The notes under the pieces were generated by a model. It worked only from the letters and a program-made list of their open reading frames with translations. It did no database searches and had not been told where the DNA came from. Of a DNA stretch of 64,000 nt, positions 35,626-48,250 are shown piece after piece. The translations under genes and the position numbers were made by a program. Origin of the DNA: Heterohyrax brucei (Eukaryota; Chordata; Mammalia; Hyracoidea; Procaviidae); the NCBI GenBank assembly GCA_028571685.1, contig CM053140.1, forward strand, positions 64,238,201-64,302,200. Reading direction: 5' to 3'. Each line of letters starts with the position of its first letter. The stretch's first letter is position 1.

Positions 35626-36171
35626 ATGACATGCTTAAAAATATAAAAATCCCAAATACACAGCCTCACTCCCATTGGTGAAGACTGAATGAGCCTCACT
35701 GGAGAAGGTCTGAAAGGTTCAAAGTATAGATTAGACCCTCTAAGTCTAGTCTACTCAGGGTATTTGCTGTCCAAACAACTTTATAGTAAATCCTTTCTAC
35801 AAAGCAAATAACTCTTTTATGATGTAGATCATCATGCCTTCTTTATATTTTGCTTGTTCCAGCTTACATTTGGTGTTATGCCATTGCCTGTTTATGTATG
35901 TGTCTCCCCACCTGGCCTGGGATCTGCTCTTCTCTGCATCCCCAGTATCTGGCACAGGGCCAGATACATGAATGAAACGAGGAAGTGGAAAGAGAGATGA
36001 ATCAGGAAAGGCTGCGACATGCCTGCAGACCTGGCCAGCCTCGAGCACAAAGGGGAGGAAGATCCTAAAGGCCACTAATATGCTCTGTCTACCTCCAGGC
36101 TTAAAATCCTTGCCCAAAGATCTTCTTCTGTGTAACAGTGTTGAAAACTCTGTTAAAGCATAGTTGTCTTG

Positions 36172-36481
36172 ATGCAAGATTGGACTGCTCTATAAGACAC
36201 ACAACAGTATTGGTAAAGAATGTGCTTCCTGGCTTAAGTATATAAATGAGACTAACTGGGCAGCTTCCATCCAGAGGTGAGGTGAGAGGGCAGAAGGGGA
36301 CAAGAGCTGGTTGGATGGACATGGGAAATACAGGGTAGAAAGGAGTGCTGTCGCAGTGTGAACAGAGAACAGCAAGAGTACCACAGCAATGTCTTTGTAA
36401 GTTTTTGAGTGATAAATTGACTTGGACTGTAAACTTTCATTTAAAGCACAATAAAATATTAAAAACTAACCAAATAAAAAA
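36172..36481 (+). mobile_element. L1-like 3' end insertion
   Basis: Flanked by CATAGTTGTCTTG (36159-36171) and CACAGTTATCTTG (36482-36494), 11 of 13 bases equal, and ends with AAGCACAATAAAATATTAAAAAC and more A-rich sequence. A different 3' end from the 28074 family. Confidence 0.75.
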
Positions 36482-36524
36482 CACAGTTATCTTGGGGAGA
36501 AGAACCAATCTGAGTCATTAGCAC

Positions 36525-36759
36525 TTCCCATCATGCTGGTCCATACTGTAAGCCCTTGCATGCACTTAAACTAGAATTCTTCCCTTTCACACTCCTATAT
36601 CCCTATATTGGTGAACTCTTAACCCATCCTTTCTAATCCCAGTGGAAACATTGCTTTCTACAGAAAACATCCTCTATATTCCCAACACTTTGCACAGAAC
36701 TCTTTTACAGCGATTGTATTATATCTTAATTACCAGTTTAGGTGTTCTCCTTGGCAGTA
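36525..36759 (+). repeat. L2, left part (split by RTE)
   Basis: CACACTCCTATATCC and TTACAGCGATTGTATTATATC lead to a break at GGTGTTCTCC; the continuation, GAGTCTCTCCAAGGGCAGGGAAC, is found after the RTE at 38150-38215. Confidence 0.7.
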
Positions 36760-38149
36760 CGAGCTGCCAAGAAATTTAGAGGACAGCTACCTGACCAACT
36801 GACTGGAAGAGATCCATATTTATGCCCATTCCAAACAAAGGTGATTCAACCAAATGTGGAAATTATTGAACAATATCACTGATATCATATGCAAGTAAAA
36901 TTCTGCTAAAGATCATTCAAAAATGACTACAACAATATATTGACAAGGAACTGCCAGAAATTCAAGCTGGGTTCAGAAGAGGATGTGGAACCAGGGATAT
37001 CATCGCTAATGTCACATAGATCCTGGATGAAAGCAAAGAATACCAGCAAGATGTTTACTTGTGTTTCATTGACTATGCAAAAGCATTTGACTGCATGGAT
37101 CATACTAAATTATGGCTAACATTGCAGAGAATGGGAATTCCAGAACACCTAATTGTGCTCTTAAGAAATCTGTATATGGATCAAAAGGCAGCCGTGTGAA
37201 CAGAACAAGAGGACGCTGCATGGTTTAAAGTCAGGAAAGGTGTGCGCCAGGGTTGTATCCTTTCACCATACCTTTTTAATCTGTATACTGAGTAAATAAT
37301 CTGAGAAGCTGGATTATACAAAGAAGAAAGAGGCATCAGGATTGAAGGATGACTCATTAACAACCCACGTTATGCAGACAACACCACCTTACTTGCTGGA
37401 AGTGAAGAAGATTCAAGACACCTACTGATGAAGATCCAGGATCATAGTCCTCAGTATAGATTGTACCTCCACATCAGGAAAACAAAAATCCTCACAACTG
37501 GACCAGTAAGCAACATCATCATAAATGGAGAAAGGACTGAGGCTGTGAAGGATTTCATTTTACTTGGGTCCACAATCAGTGCCTTTGGAAGCAGCAGTCA
37601 AGAAATCAAAAGATGCATTGCACTGGGAAAATGTGCTGCAAAGGATCTCTTCAAAGTATTCAAAAGTAAAGATGTCACCTTGAAGACTAAAATGCACCTG
37701 ACCCAATCCACGGTATTTTCAATTGCATCATATGCATGCGAAAGCTGAACCATGAACAAAGAAAACAAAAGAAGAATCGATGCTTTTGAATTGTGGTGTT
37801 GGGGAAGAATGTTGAGTACCATGGACTGTCGAAAGAACAAACAGATCTGTTCTGGAAGAAGTACAACCAAAGTGCTCTTTGGAAGCAAAGATGGCAAGAC
37901 TGCGTCTTACATACTTTGGACATGTTGTCAGGAAAGATCAGTCCCCAGAGAAGGACATCATGCTTGGTAGAGTGGAGGGTCAGTGAAAAAGAGGAAGACC
38001 CTCGACAAGATGGATTGACACAGTGGCCACAACAATGGGCTTAAGCATAAAAATGATTGTGGACACGGCGCAAGACTGGGCAGTGTTTTGTTCTGTTGTT
38101 CATAAGGTCGCTATGAGTCAGAACTGATTCAACAGTATCTAACAACAGA
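36760..38149 (+). mobile_element. RTE-clade LINE (RTE1 type), plus strand, 5'-truncated
   Basis: Begins in the middle of the polymerase region and runs to the RTE 3' end with its CTAACAACA tail. The RT box at 37371-37382 reads YADN, so the second catalytic Asp is lost. An open fragment lies at 37428-37748. L2 sequence flanks it on both sides. Confidence 0.9.
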
Positions 38150-38215
38150 ATATGAGTCTCTCCAAGGGCAGGGAACATGCTGTGTTCTTTCTTTTCTCTT
38201 TAGTTAAAAAAACTT
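38150..38215 (+). repeat. L2, right part (split by RTE)
   Basis: ATGAGTCTCTCCAAGGGCAGG continues the L2 interrupted at 36759; it fades after CTTTCTTTTCTC. Confidence 0.65.
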
Positions 38216-38624
38216 TCATGCTTCTAGACACATCCAAACACACACCAATTGTGGTACGTGCATGTTAGGCACTTACATATTTTTTCCAGGGGATCTTGTT
38301 GGTCTTACAAGCTAGCTAGTGATGTGCTTATAGACATCCCGAGGTTCATGAACATAGGGAGGGAGACAGAGAGAAGAAAGGCTGAGCGCTCAGGAAAAAG
38401 CAGTGTGGTATGAATCCTGATCAGTGAGGAAGGTAAAACGTGGAGTGAGGTGGATGCCGAGAAGTGGAAATCCAGACGAACACAATGATGTATTCTGCCT
38501 GTTTCACACTCCTGCCTTACACCAACCTTCACTCGTCTGCAGACTCAAACGCTAAGTTCCCCAGGGTCTCAGCTGACAATGGATGCATCTCAGGCTTAAG
38601 AAGATGCTAATTAAGTATCTTACT

Positions 38625-38715
38625 CTTTCTTCAATTTTACTTATAGGGAAACTGAGGTCCAGCGTGGGTTGGAGACTTGTCTGAGGCCTGGAGTTGCAAG
38701 GACTACTGGGATGCA
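38625..38715 (-). repeat. MIR fragment
   Basis: TATAGGGAAACTGAGGTCCAG and GACTTGTCTGAGGCC match the antisense MIR core; short. Confidence 0.6.
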
Positions 38716-38929
38716 GTGGTTTCTGACTCACTCGTGTCATCTTCATCTCCAGCATTACAATTCTGAGGGCACATCTCGGCTTGGCTCTGGCCTCACTGAC
38801 TAAAGGTGTGACAGTGGCAATTCACCCCACCTGGCTGCGCTGAGGTAATGAGGCGTGAAAGTGAGGATGTGGAAAAGGGTGGGTCGGGGTGACGATGATC
38901 CCTGTTCAAAGGGGAGCTTAGTCCAGCTA

Positions 38930-39352
<423 letters not shown>

Positions 39353-39460
39353 TTAGGACTGCCCCCGCGTTTCAATACTCGGGTGAGGGGATATTAAGGA
39401 TCATTCATTCTCTTGGTGCTGTATGTAAATAATCCCAGTTATTTCTCCCAAAGCCACTGT

Positions 39461-39632
39461 CAAACCTATTGCTGTCAAGTCAATTTAGATTTATAGCAAC
39501 CCTACAGGATGAAGCAGAACTGCCTCATATGATTTCCAAGGATCACCTGGCGGATTTGCAGTGTCGATCTTTTGTCTGAGCTCTTAGCCACGTGAGTGAC
39601 TCAGCTCTTAACCACTGGGCCACCTGGATTCC
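39461..39632 (-). repeat. AfroSINE near the 39.0-kb exon
   Basis: About 245 bases upstream of the sushi exon acceptor. CAAACCTATTGCTGTCAAG to GGGCCACCTGGATTCC, with a partly duplicated GAGCTCTTAGCCAC / CAGCTCTTAACCAC head. Confidence 0.85.
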
Positions 39633-39859
39633 TAATCTTCCCTTCTAACAGTTTTCAGGCAGAAAGCCTCTGTTTTCTATTTTCTATGTTTGACCCTGTA
39701 GCACTTTGCTAGTAGGACCTGTGTTTTTCCATTTTGCTCACTGAGACAGCCTTTAGGAATAGTGTAATACGGAAAAATCACTTTAATTGTAGGTTTAAAA
39801 GCTCAATTATGTTCTGCTCAAATGTACCGCTGCAAAAGGCTGGACAAGGAAGCTGACGG

Positions 39860-40030
39860 ACACAGAGCTCCTACTATACGGTGCTTGGCGTTTGTTAGCT
39901 CTCACTTATTATTCACAGGAGTCTTAAGAGTTAGGTATATTTACCTGTGTTTCACAACTGCAAACACTGACTTGGGAAGGTTAAATCAACTGTTCCAAAA
40001 CCACACAACTGTCAAATGACGGCAGCAGGA
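39860..40030 (-). repeat. MIR
   Basis: CTACTATACGGTGCTTGG, TCACAGGAGTCTTAAGAG and AAACTGACTTGGGAAGGTTAA-type core (at 39962-39986). Confidence 0.7.
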
Positions 40031-40124
40031 TTTGCTGTGACTCCACTGTACCGTCTGCTGTAACAGGTGACGATTCCTAAGCTGGGCAGTTGAGAGCCCA
40101 GACAGAGGAATCCTGAGTGTACTC

Positions 40125-40575
40125 ACAGGGTTTCTTAATAGATTTACTGAGAAATAATCACACACCATGCAATTCACCCATCTAAAGTGCACAATTCAAT
40201 GTTTTTTATTACATTCATAGAGTTGTGCAACCATTACTGTAATCCACTTTAGAACATTTCCTTCAGCCCAAAAGGAAGCCCCATATCCATTAGCAGTTTC
40301 TCTCCATTTACTTTCAACACCCACCCCCACACATGCAGCCCCAGGAAACAACTAACGGAGATTATGTTTCTATAGATTTGCCTGTTATGGACATTTCATA
40401 TAGTGGAATCATACACCAGTCCCTTGTGACTGGCTTCTTCCATTTAGCATACTGGTTTCAAGTCTCATCCAAGTTGTAGCATATACCAACATTTCATTTT
40501 TTAATTGCCAAATGATATTCCATTGTATCTGTTCATCAGATGACAGATACTCATTGGATTTTAAAATATTCTAGA
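40125..40575 (-). mobile_element. L1 3' region, antisense
   Basis: CACACCATGCAATTCACCC, AAAGTGCACAATTCAATG, GTTGTGCAACCATTACTG and GGACATTTCATATAGTGGAAT are the antisense reading of an old L1 3' region. Confidence 0.82.
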
Positions 40576-40601
40576 AGGCCATATTCCTTGGTACCTAACA
40601 A

Positions 40602-40850
40602 GTAAGTGGTGGTTTAGTGGTAGGATCTCCACCTTCCATGTAGGAGACGAGGGTTCAACTCCCGGCCAATGTGCCTCAAGCGCAGCCACCATCCACCTCT
40701 CGGTGGTGGACTGCACGCTGCTGGGATGCTGAACTGCTCTTCAGGCAGCTTCGAGGTTAATCAGGACTAGGAAAATGTACTGTGACTCACTTGTCCATGG
40801 CTTGCCCTTAGTCAGTGGCCAACTTAATGCATCTAACAACAGTAATGACA
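40602..40850 (+). repeat. tRNA-Gly-headed SINE
   Basis: GTGGTGGTTTAGTGGTAGGA and GGGTTCAACTCCCGGCCAATG resemble tRNA-Gly closely. The body is shortened; the tail CATCTAACAACAG is of RTE type. The tRNA-like part has weak acceptor pairing and is not annotated as a tRNA gene. Confidence 0.82.
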
Positions 40851-41048
40851 AGCAAGTAGAGACTCAAACAGGTCAAAATGCCTGTGGAGCCAGAGGACAG
40901 GGAATATGATTCCAAGTATGCTGGGGCTGTTTACATACCTTGGTGCTTCCCATTTTCACAAGCCCAGAAATAAGAGGAAAAGTCAAACTTAGGATAAAAA
41001 GGGAAAGAATCTATCATCAAATCTTTGGGGTGTAGTAACAAAAAAACA

Positions 41049-41248
41049 GAGGCGCTCTGGTGGTGCAATGGTTAAGTGCTTGGCTGCTAACTGAAATGTG
41101 GATGGTTTTAACCCACCAGCTGCTCCATGAGAAAAAGATGTGACAGTTTGCTTCCCTAAGGATTATAGCCTTGAAAATCCTGTGGGGCTGTTCTCCTCAA
41201 TCCTATAGGTTGCTATCAGTTGGAATCGACTCAACAGCAATGGGCAGT
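41049..41248 (+). repeat. AfroSINE, long-body subtype
   Basis: GCTCTGGTGGTGCAATGGTTAAG head, GATTATAGCCTTGAAAATCC middle, GTTGGAATCGACTCAACAGC end. Confidence 0.92.
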
Positions 41249-41345
41249 AAAAATGTAATTATACACTAGTGTTTGCATTTTTAGAATGTGGCTGGAGCTG
41301 AACATTATTTTATGAATAGCACAATCAGGGAAGCCTATGCTGAAG

Positions 41346-41540
41346 GAACCCTGGTGGCACTGCACATGGTTAAGGGCTTGACTGCTAACAAAAGGTCGGC
41401 AGTTTGAGCCTACCCAGTGGTTCCACGGGAGGAAGATCTGGAGATCTGCTCCTGGAAGGGTTACAGCCCCATGAGACAGTTCTACTCTGTCACATGGGGA
41501 CACTGTGAGTTGGAATCAACTGACAGCATCCAACATCAAC
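41346..41540 (+). repeat. AfroSINE, long-body subtype
   Basis: GGAACCCTGGTGGCACTG head and AGGAAGATCTGGAGATCTGC middle; the end GACAGCATCCAACATCAAC resembles the RTE-type CCTAACAACAAC tail. Confidence 0.92.
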
Positions 41541-41811
41541 AATGTTTGGTTGCTTTGATTTAAAAGGCTCACTGAGGATGAATGTGTAAAAAGTATAATG
41601 TGATCCTCAACTTGGTTAACCACACGTTCTGGCCACACCGCTGGAGTCTGAGTGATGGCTTAACAAGACGATAGACACAATGTCTTGGAGGAAGCAACTT
41701 GCGAAGCAAACACCAGTTAGAGAAAAGCAAACCTATTTATGTGGTACACAGTGTCCAAGAGTCCAACCTTCCTCTCCTCGTGGACCAGGGAAAACTTGAC
41801 TTCATTGTTTA

Positions 41812-42015
<204 letters not shown>

Positions 42016-43455
42016 CTAGCATCATCAGCATGGCCTTATTACAAACAAGAAATTCTTAGCCAATAGCCCACATGTCCAGAGCTCTGCACCAATAAGAACT
42101 GTCAGAAGGGCAGTGAGTCAGCAAGTGCAAGGAAGATGGCAGAGTAGCGTTAGCAATGGAGCAAGTCAACTGCCCTTCTTACTTCCATTTGGTACCAGGG
42201 TTATGTCTATCTTATCGCAGTGTGAATACCGTCTCTAGGAACTGGTTGCTACTCTAACTTTTTCAGTGGAGGTCAGCTCTTGCTCTTTCAACCCCCATGT
42301 GGCACCAGCTTAGCCGTCACCAGCCTGGGGAGGCCAGGGTGGGGCAGTCTGACTCCCCAAGCCATCTGTTCCTGCAGACAGGCAGGCTGAATGTGGCAGA
42401 CATCTCTACGCTGCTATACACTCAGTCTTGTCCTTCCAGTAGATGACACAGCCTCCTTCCTGTACCCCACTGCACTGGGGACAGTGGCCTCAGTCTCAAC
42501 CACTTTGCTAGACATGGTTCCTGGGTTCTGGGCAGGATGGAGTTAAAGTGACTAGTTTGTCTGAGTCCCTTTCCTCCTAAAATGAGGGCTCCATTTAGGG
42601 CCTGCTGGGCTAGTCAGGGGTGGAATCATGCAGGCATCTGGCTTTCCTGACTCCCATCTGTCCCCTGAACTTCTGAGTATCAGCAAAGACAACAATCATC
42701 AGAATAAAGAACTGGCTTCCCAGGTTTCAGGGTTGCTGCTCCTTTCCAGATAATTGTACACATAACAACAGAAGTTGTGATTGAGTGAAAGGCCCCCTGG
42801 TGCTTCGGTAAATATCAAAGATGGGATCTATGGGTGGGTGATGAATATTTGTACATGGCACACAATGTGGTGCCAGCTGCCAGCAAATTGGAACAATATT
42901 TCCATTCGACAATTTATGAAGCAAAAGCTTTCTAAAAGAAGGCATTCTTCAAGCTAACAGTGCTATATATTACAGAGATTTGTTTAGATCCCTGGGAACT
43001 TCAAGTATGTTTCTGTATCTTATGTGCAATTGCTTTATATCACCAATAGACTGGAAGAGTTCTGGGTGCCAACAAACACTGAGACGACACCACTTTAGAG
43101 TTCAGTACTCTGCTGAATCCAGATGGTTACAAAAATATTTTACCCATTAAAACATACACTGGAGTGAGTGGACCAATGCATTAACCCTCAGTGGTTGCTA
43201 GAATTAAAAGGGAGAAGCAGACATCATGTATTTCTTGATGGAAGACACACTACTGCCTATGCCTTCCTCTTGCTAAAATAAAAAAAAATTCCTGAATCAG
43301 ATCAAGTCTCCAACTTACAGGAAATCTAGCAGAATATATGAAATGATAGAGACTGCAATCAGCAAAAATCAAAATGTGGGAAATCCCTCTGGACAAATGA
43401 CCTGATTTCTTCAACAAATATATCACAAAGGTAGAAACTAGGTGGAAGATATGTA

Positions 43456-43789
43456 TAAGTTTTCTCGTGTCCCTGTAACAGAAATACAAGTGGGTGGCTT
43501 TAACAAATGAAAATTCATTTTCTGACAGTTTAGTAGGCTAGAAGTCCAAATTCAGAGCATTTGCTGTAGGGGAAGGCTTTCTCTTTTGGTTCTGGAGGTA
43601 AGTCCTTGTGTCCCTGGAGATCTCCATATGGCTTTGTATCTATCTTACACCATTTCTGCTGTCTTGCTTTCTTATTTAATCTCTTTTATATCTCAAAAAT
43701 GATTGACTTAGACATACTCTATACTGATCCAATCTCATTAACATAACAAAGTGCTCATTCCCAAACGGGATTATAGCCACAGGCATAAA
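43456..43789 (-). repeat. MaLR-type LTR, truncated
   Basis: Shares GTAACAGAAATACAAGTGGGTGGCTTTAAC and AGAAGTCCAAATTCAG with the LTR at 23509-23970, and CCAAACGGGATTATAGCC with 8443-8466. Confidence 0.75.
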
Positions 43790-43905
43790 GCAAAACTCAC
43801 TTCTGACTCATAGCAACCATACAGCAAGACTGCCTCATAGGTTTCCAAGGAGTGCCTGGTGGATTCTAACTGCTGACTTTCTGGTCAGCAGTCAAACTCT
43901 GTCTC
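43790..43905 (-). repeat. AfroSINE, head-truncated
   Basis: Body TTCTGACTCATAGCAACCAT to GGTCAGCAGTCAAACTC; the last about 35 bases of the head are missing. Confidence 0.82.
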
Positions 43906-43914
43906 ATTGATTTA

Positions 43915-44290
43915 AAAATTTATTTTTTCATGGTGTTTTAAGTGAAAAAGTTCACAATTTTAATCATTTTTATATTGTCTCCATACTGTGATAGCTCACT
44001 CATCCCCTCCACCTTCTATTTCCCATATAAGTTCATCCAGCCCCTGTCCCCCTCCACCTTCTCATCTCACCTTTGAACAGGGACTGCCTAGTCAGTCTCT
44101 CATATCTACTTAAACCAAGGAGCACACTCTTCACCAGTATCATTTTATGTCTTATCTAACAGTCCAGTCTTTGTCTGATGAGTTGACTCCTTGAATAGTT
44201 TCAGTACTGGGCTAACAGGCAGTTCTAGGACCATGTCTTCCAAGCCAGTCTGCGAGGCCATCAAGTCCAGTCTTTGGAATCCCACATTTC
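43915..44290 (-). mobile_element. L1-like 3' end, minus strand
   Basis: Begins with TTTATTTTTTCATGGTGTTTTAAGTGAAAAAG, resembling the reverse of the 36172-36481 tail, and continues through pyrimidine-rich text to the RTE fragment. Boundaries approximate. Confidence 0.5.
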
Positions 44291-44294
44291 TTCC

Positions 44295-44480
44295 ACTCCA
44301 TCATCGATTCTTCTTGTGTTTTTCTTACTCATTGTCTAGCTTTTGCATGCATTACGAGGCAACTGAAAATATCATGGTTTGACTTGGGGGTACCTTAGTC
44401 AGTGATACAACATCTTGGCTTTTTGCGCTTCAAAGAGGTCTTTTGCAGCAGATTCGTCCAATGCAGTGTGTTGCTTGAGT
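44295..44480 (-). mobile_element. RTE LINE fragment
   Basis: Short minus-strand piece matching the RTE region around AAAGAGGTCTTTTGCAGCAG and the preceding RT tail, as in 16620-16800. Diverged, with no 3' end. Confidence 0.7.
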
Positions 44481-45211
44481 CCACCCTGGCTGTTACGTAG
44501 ATAACTATATATATGTGGTTGTGTTTGTCAACTTTCTTTTGTATTCCATTATTCTATTCAGTCCTATGCCTGAACCACATTGTTTTAGCTTCTGTGGCTT
44601 TATGACATATTTATTAAATAGGGCAAATTCGTCTTCATTCATTGTCTTCTTTTTTTACGGTAGTGAGAACATGCACAACAAAATATACAGCAATTCAACA
44701 GTTTGTACTTGTAGAATTCAGTGACACTGATTACCTTCTTCAAGTTGTGCAAACATTCTTGCTGCCTTTTTGCAAATGTTAGTCTTCTTTTAATATTTTT
44801 TAAAAAATCATCCTCCAATATTTATTCCTTTAGATAAACTCAAGAATTTTTCCAAAATATAAAAAAAAAAATCCCTGCATAATTCTGACTGAGTTACACT
44901 GAACACATGGATAGACTGAGAAAAAAATTAACACGATATTAAGCCTTCCTCTCCAGATATATGGTGTCTGGTTCTATTTAGTCAAGCTGTCTTTCATGTC
45001 TCTCAGAAAGATTTTGTATTTATTTCTGAGTATTTTTATATGCTTGACTGCCGCTGTGAATTGTAAAAATCGCAATCAACTGGACAGCACTGAGTTAGGT
45101 ATTTTGGTTATGGGGTACTGGATTTTTGTATACATCTATATCCTAAAAAGACACTGCTAATTTTTAGGAAAACTGCTTTGATGAGCCAGTTTATCATCAC
45201 ATATAACAGTT

Positions 45212-45416
45212 TAAAGCAGTTGCCTTTGAGATGACCTCTACTCATAGTGACCCATGTGTGCAAGAGTAAAACTGTGTGCCGTAGGGTTTTCAGTGCCTCG
45301 TATTTCTTCGAAGGACATCACAAGCCTTTCTTCTGAGGCACTTCTGGGCAGGCTAGAACCTCCAGTCATTTGGTTAGCAGCTGAACATGTTAATCCTTTG
45401 CACCATTGAGGGGCTG
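45212..45416 (-). repeat. AfroSINE, long-body subtype
   Basis: CTCATAGTGACCCATGTGTG, AGCCTTTCTTCTGAGGCAC and TTGGTTAGCAGCTGAACATG. Inserted in the antisense L1 mosaic. Confidence 0.85.
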
Positions 45417-45716
45417 GCATCATTTTACACAGGGGATGGAAATGTGTCACTGAGACATTCAACAGAATCTCTGCACATCCACTGTATCTAATGAGACAGC
45501 TCAACAACACAGCTGGTTTCAAAATGAATGTATGAAATGAATACTTTTTATACACAACACAAACAATGTGCTATGTACATTCTGGCAGGGACACTTGTAC
45601 ATACATTCTGGAGAATTCCTTTAGGGCATCATTCTAGAAGAAGCTGGTTGCAAGGAAAGTCCCCCTTCACCTGTGTTAGATACTCCCAGATTGCTCTCCT
45701 TACTTTCTCACCAAGA

Positions 45717-45929
45717 AGGAGTCCTGGTGGTGCAGTGATTAAGCTGTCAGTTGTTAACTGAAAGGTTGGCAGTTTGAACTCACCTAGTAGCTCCTCTCTG
45801 CAGGAGACAGACCTGGAGATCTGCTTCTGTAAAGATTCTGACCAAGAAAGCCCTAAGGGGCACCTGTCGTCTAGGGTTGCCATGAGTTGGAATTGACTTG
45901 ACAGCGCCCAACAACAGCAGCAGCAGCCT
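45717..45929 (+). repeat. AfroSINE, long-body subtype
   Basis: GGAGTCCTGGTGGTGCAGTG head, GACCTGGAGATCTGCTTC, then CCATGAGTTGGAATTGACTT and a CCCAACAACAGCAGCAGCAG tail. Confidence 0.93.
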
Positions 45930-46844
45930 ATGACAGTCTTCTTTGTTGTATATCCTTGCCATTGCTTGGTATTTCTGGGCATCATAAGTCACCCCCAATG
46001 TTATGGATATGCTGTGGTATCTTGCTTTAATTTGCATTTTCTTCATTATCATTCAGGTTGAGCATCTCCACGTATGTTTACCAACAATTCTGCTTTCCTT
46101 TCCTAGGGACTGTTTGCTCTTCATGTCCTTTGTTCATCCGTGAGCTTGAAATCTTCCTGCATTTATTTTAGTTTTATGCCCTTCTAACTAAAGTTTTATA
46201 ATTTTCTCTGTAAAGGCCATGCACATATTTTGTTAGATTTATTCCCAGGTGTCTCACAGTTTTTATTTCTATCATGAATGAGATTTTTTTTTTTGTGCAT
46301 TTTAATTGGTTAAAAAAATAGCCTTGTTTACTGCCCTTATTGGCTCTGATGGCTGACCAGCTGATTCTTATGTACTTTCTGAATAGAAATATGTAATTTT
46401 ATTTAGAGACAGTTTTCTATATTCCTTTTTCAATTTTTATACTTTGTTTTTTCTCTTTCAGATGCAACTGTAATGGCTTGGATTTTGTCGAATATCACTG
46501 GTGATACCAAGACATACTGGTCTTGTTCCACGTTTTTTGGGGAATCCCGACGAAGCTTTGCTAGTAAGTACAGTATATCACTTGGTGTAGGTGTTTGGTA
46601 GAAGCCTTTACTCAGATTATGAAAATTATCTTCTATTTGTAGTTATGTGAGGTATTTTAAAAAATCACAAATGGGTACTGAACTTCATCATCGATGTTTT
46701 GGTGTGTGTTGGTCATGCATTTTTCTTCTAATCTGTTTACAGGCTTTAACGCTGAATCACATCAAATTGCCAATATTCAACCAGTTTTGGCCTACAGAAA
46801 TGGTGATTGCACGTGGCTTACCTAATAAATAGCACTAGGAGCTT

Positions 46845-47235
46845 GACCGAAGAAGAATCGATGCCTTTGAATCACGGTGTTGGCAAAGGATGTTGAATAT
46901 ACCATAGACTGCAAGAAGGATGAACAAATCTGTCTTGGAAGAAGTACAGCCAGAGCACTCCTTAGAAGCAAGGATGCTGAGACTTCATTTCAAGTACTTT
47001 GGAAATGTTACCATAAAGGGCCAGGCCCTGGAGATGGATGTCATGGTTGGCAAAGGACAGGGTCAGTGAAAAAGAGGAAGACTCTCACTGAGATGGATTG
47101 ACACAGTGGCTGTGACAATAGGCTGACACACAGCAGTGACTATGAGGACAACACAGGAATGGGTAGTGTTTTGTTCTGCCAGACAAACAGCCTTATGAAC
47201 TGGAACGATCTGACGGACACCTAACAGCAGGAATA
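46845..47235 (+). mobile_element. RTE LINE 3' end
   Basis: Plus-strand 3' region of the RTE family, collinear with 37785-38149, ending GACGGACACCTAACAGCAGG. It is inserted in the antisense L1 mosaic. Confidence 0.85.
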
Positions 47236-48000
47236 ACAGTGAGTTTTTCTAACGCTGACTCTCCATATTCCTACAAGAAATCCCAATGGTCATTTTTGTT
47301 TTAACACACAGAAAGGTTCAGCATGATATTTTATTTAGTAATTTTAGACATAGGATGTTAAGTGAGGTTGACCTAGTAGTTTCTGTTTTTATTCTGCCCT
47401 TATTCAGTTTAATATCAATGTTTATACTTGCTTCATTTAAAAGCAGTTAACTAGGTTGTGGATCCTTATTTTTCTATTTTCCAAAACAGTTTTATACAGA
47501 AATTAACTGTTTCTTGAGGTTATGCTAAAGTTTACTTGCAAAATAATCTGGACCTGGGCCTTTGAGAAGGGTAGAAAGGAATTCCATTTTCTGAATGGTA
47601 ATTAATCCATTCATATTGTCTATTTTTCTTGATTTTAATACTGTTTTAAAATAAAAATTTCCATCTCATCAAACCTTCCAAATATCCTGTCTCCTAGTTG
47701 TTTCTAAATATTTTTTGTGGTTTTATAATACCTCATAGGAGCTGGAATCAACTTGACACTAACGAGTTCAGTTCAGTTCATATATTTACGATTATGTCTT
47801 TCAGAATCAGGATAGCAGTGGCTTGGGTTATGTCTTTTCATATCTAATATTACACATTTGTGGCTTCTTTATTTTTTGATCAGTCCTGTCAGATCAGTCT
47901 ATTCCATTAGCCATTTTTCAAAGAATCAGTTTTTGGTTTTGTTGATGGTTGCTATTCTTTTGTTTTCTTCTCAGTGATGTCTACTTTTATCTTTTCTTAA

Positions 48001-48250
48001 ATTGAGGTAAATATATACATATATAAAACAGTTGCCATAGCAACCCTTCTTTCATGTACATTCAATGACATTATTTACGTTCACCATGTTATGTAACCAT
48101 TATCACTTTTCTTTTTCAAAATTTTCCATTCCCCTTACGGAAACCCAGTGCTCCCTAAGCAGTGAGTCCTCCTTCCCTCTCCTTCCAATGCCTGTCTGCT
48201 TTAATCTTTAAAAATATCTTTCTTATTTTGGATCTATTCTGTTGTATCAT
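48001..48250 (-). mobile_element. L1 3' region, antisense, second type
   Basis: AAATTGAGGTAAATATATACATA, ATTCAATGACATTATTTACG and CATGTTATGTAACCATTATC resemble the 40125-40575 element. Stretches up to 48720 are AT-rich without clear identity. Confidence 0.6.

Larger units (their letters stand above)
44490..48000 (-). mobile_element. Antisense L1 ORF2 mosaic with nested insertions
   Basis: Recognisable antisense L1 stretches are 44515-45140 (with TTTTAGCTTCTGTGGCTTTATGA), 46150-46840 and 47560-48000 (with TCAGTTTTTGGTTTTGTTGATGG). It is interrupted by AfroSINEs at 45212 and 45717 and the RTE end at 46845. Possibly more than one original L1. Confidence 0.65.

Noticed and set aside
40602..40676. 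tRNA-Gly-like sequence that might be a tRNA gene
   Set aside because: Boxes A and B are recognisable, but acceptor-stem pairing is poor and it continues into a SINE body with an RTE-type tail; it is a SINE head.
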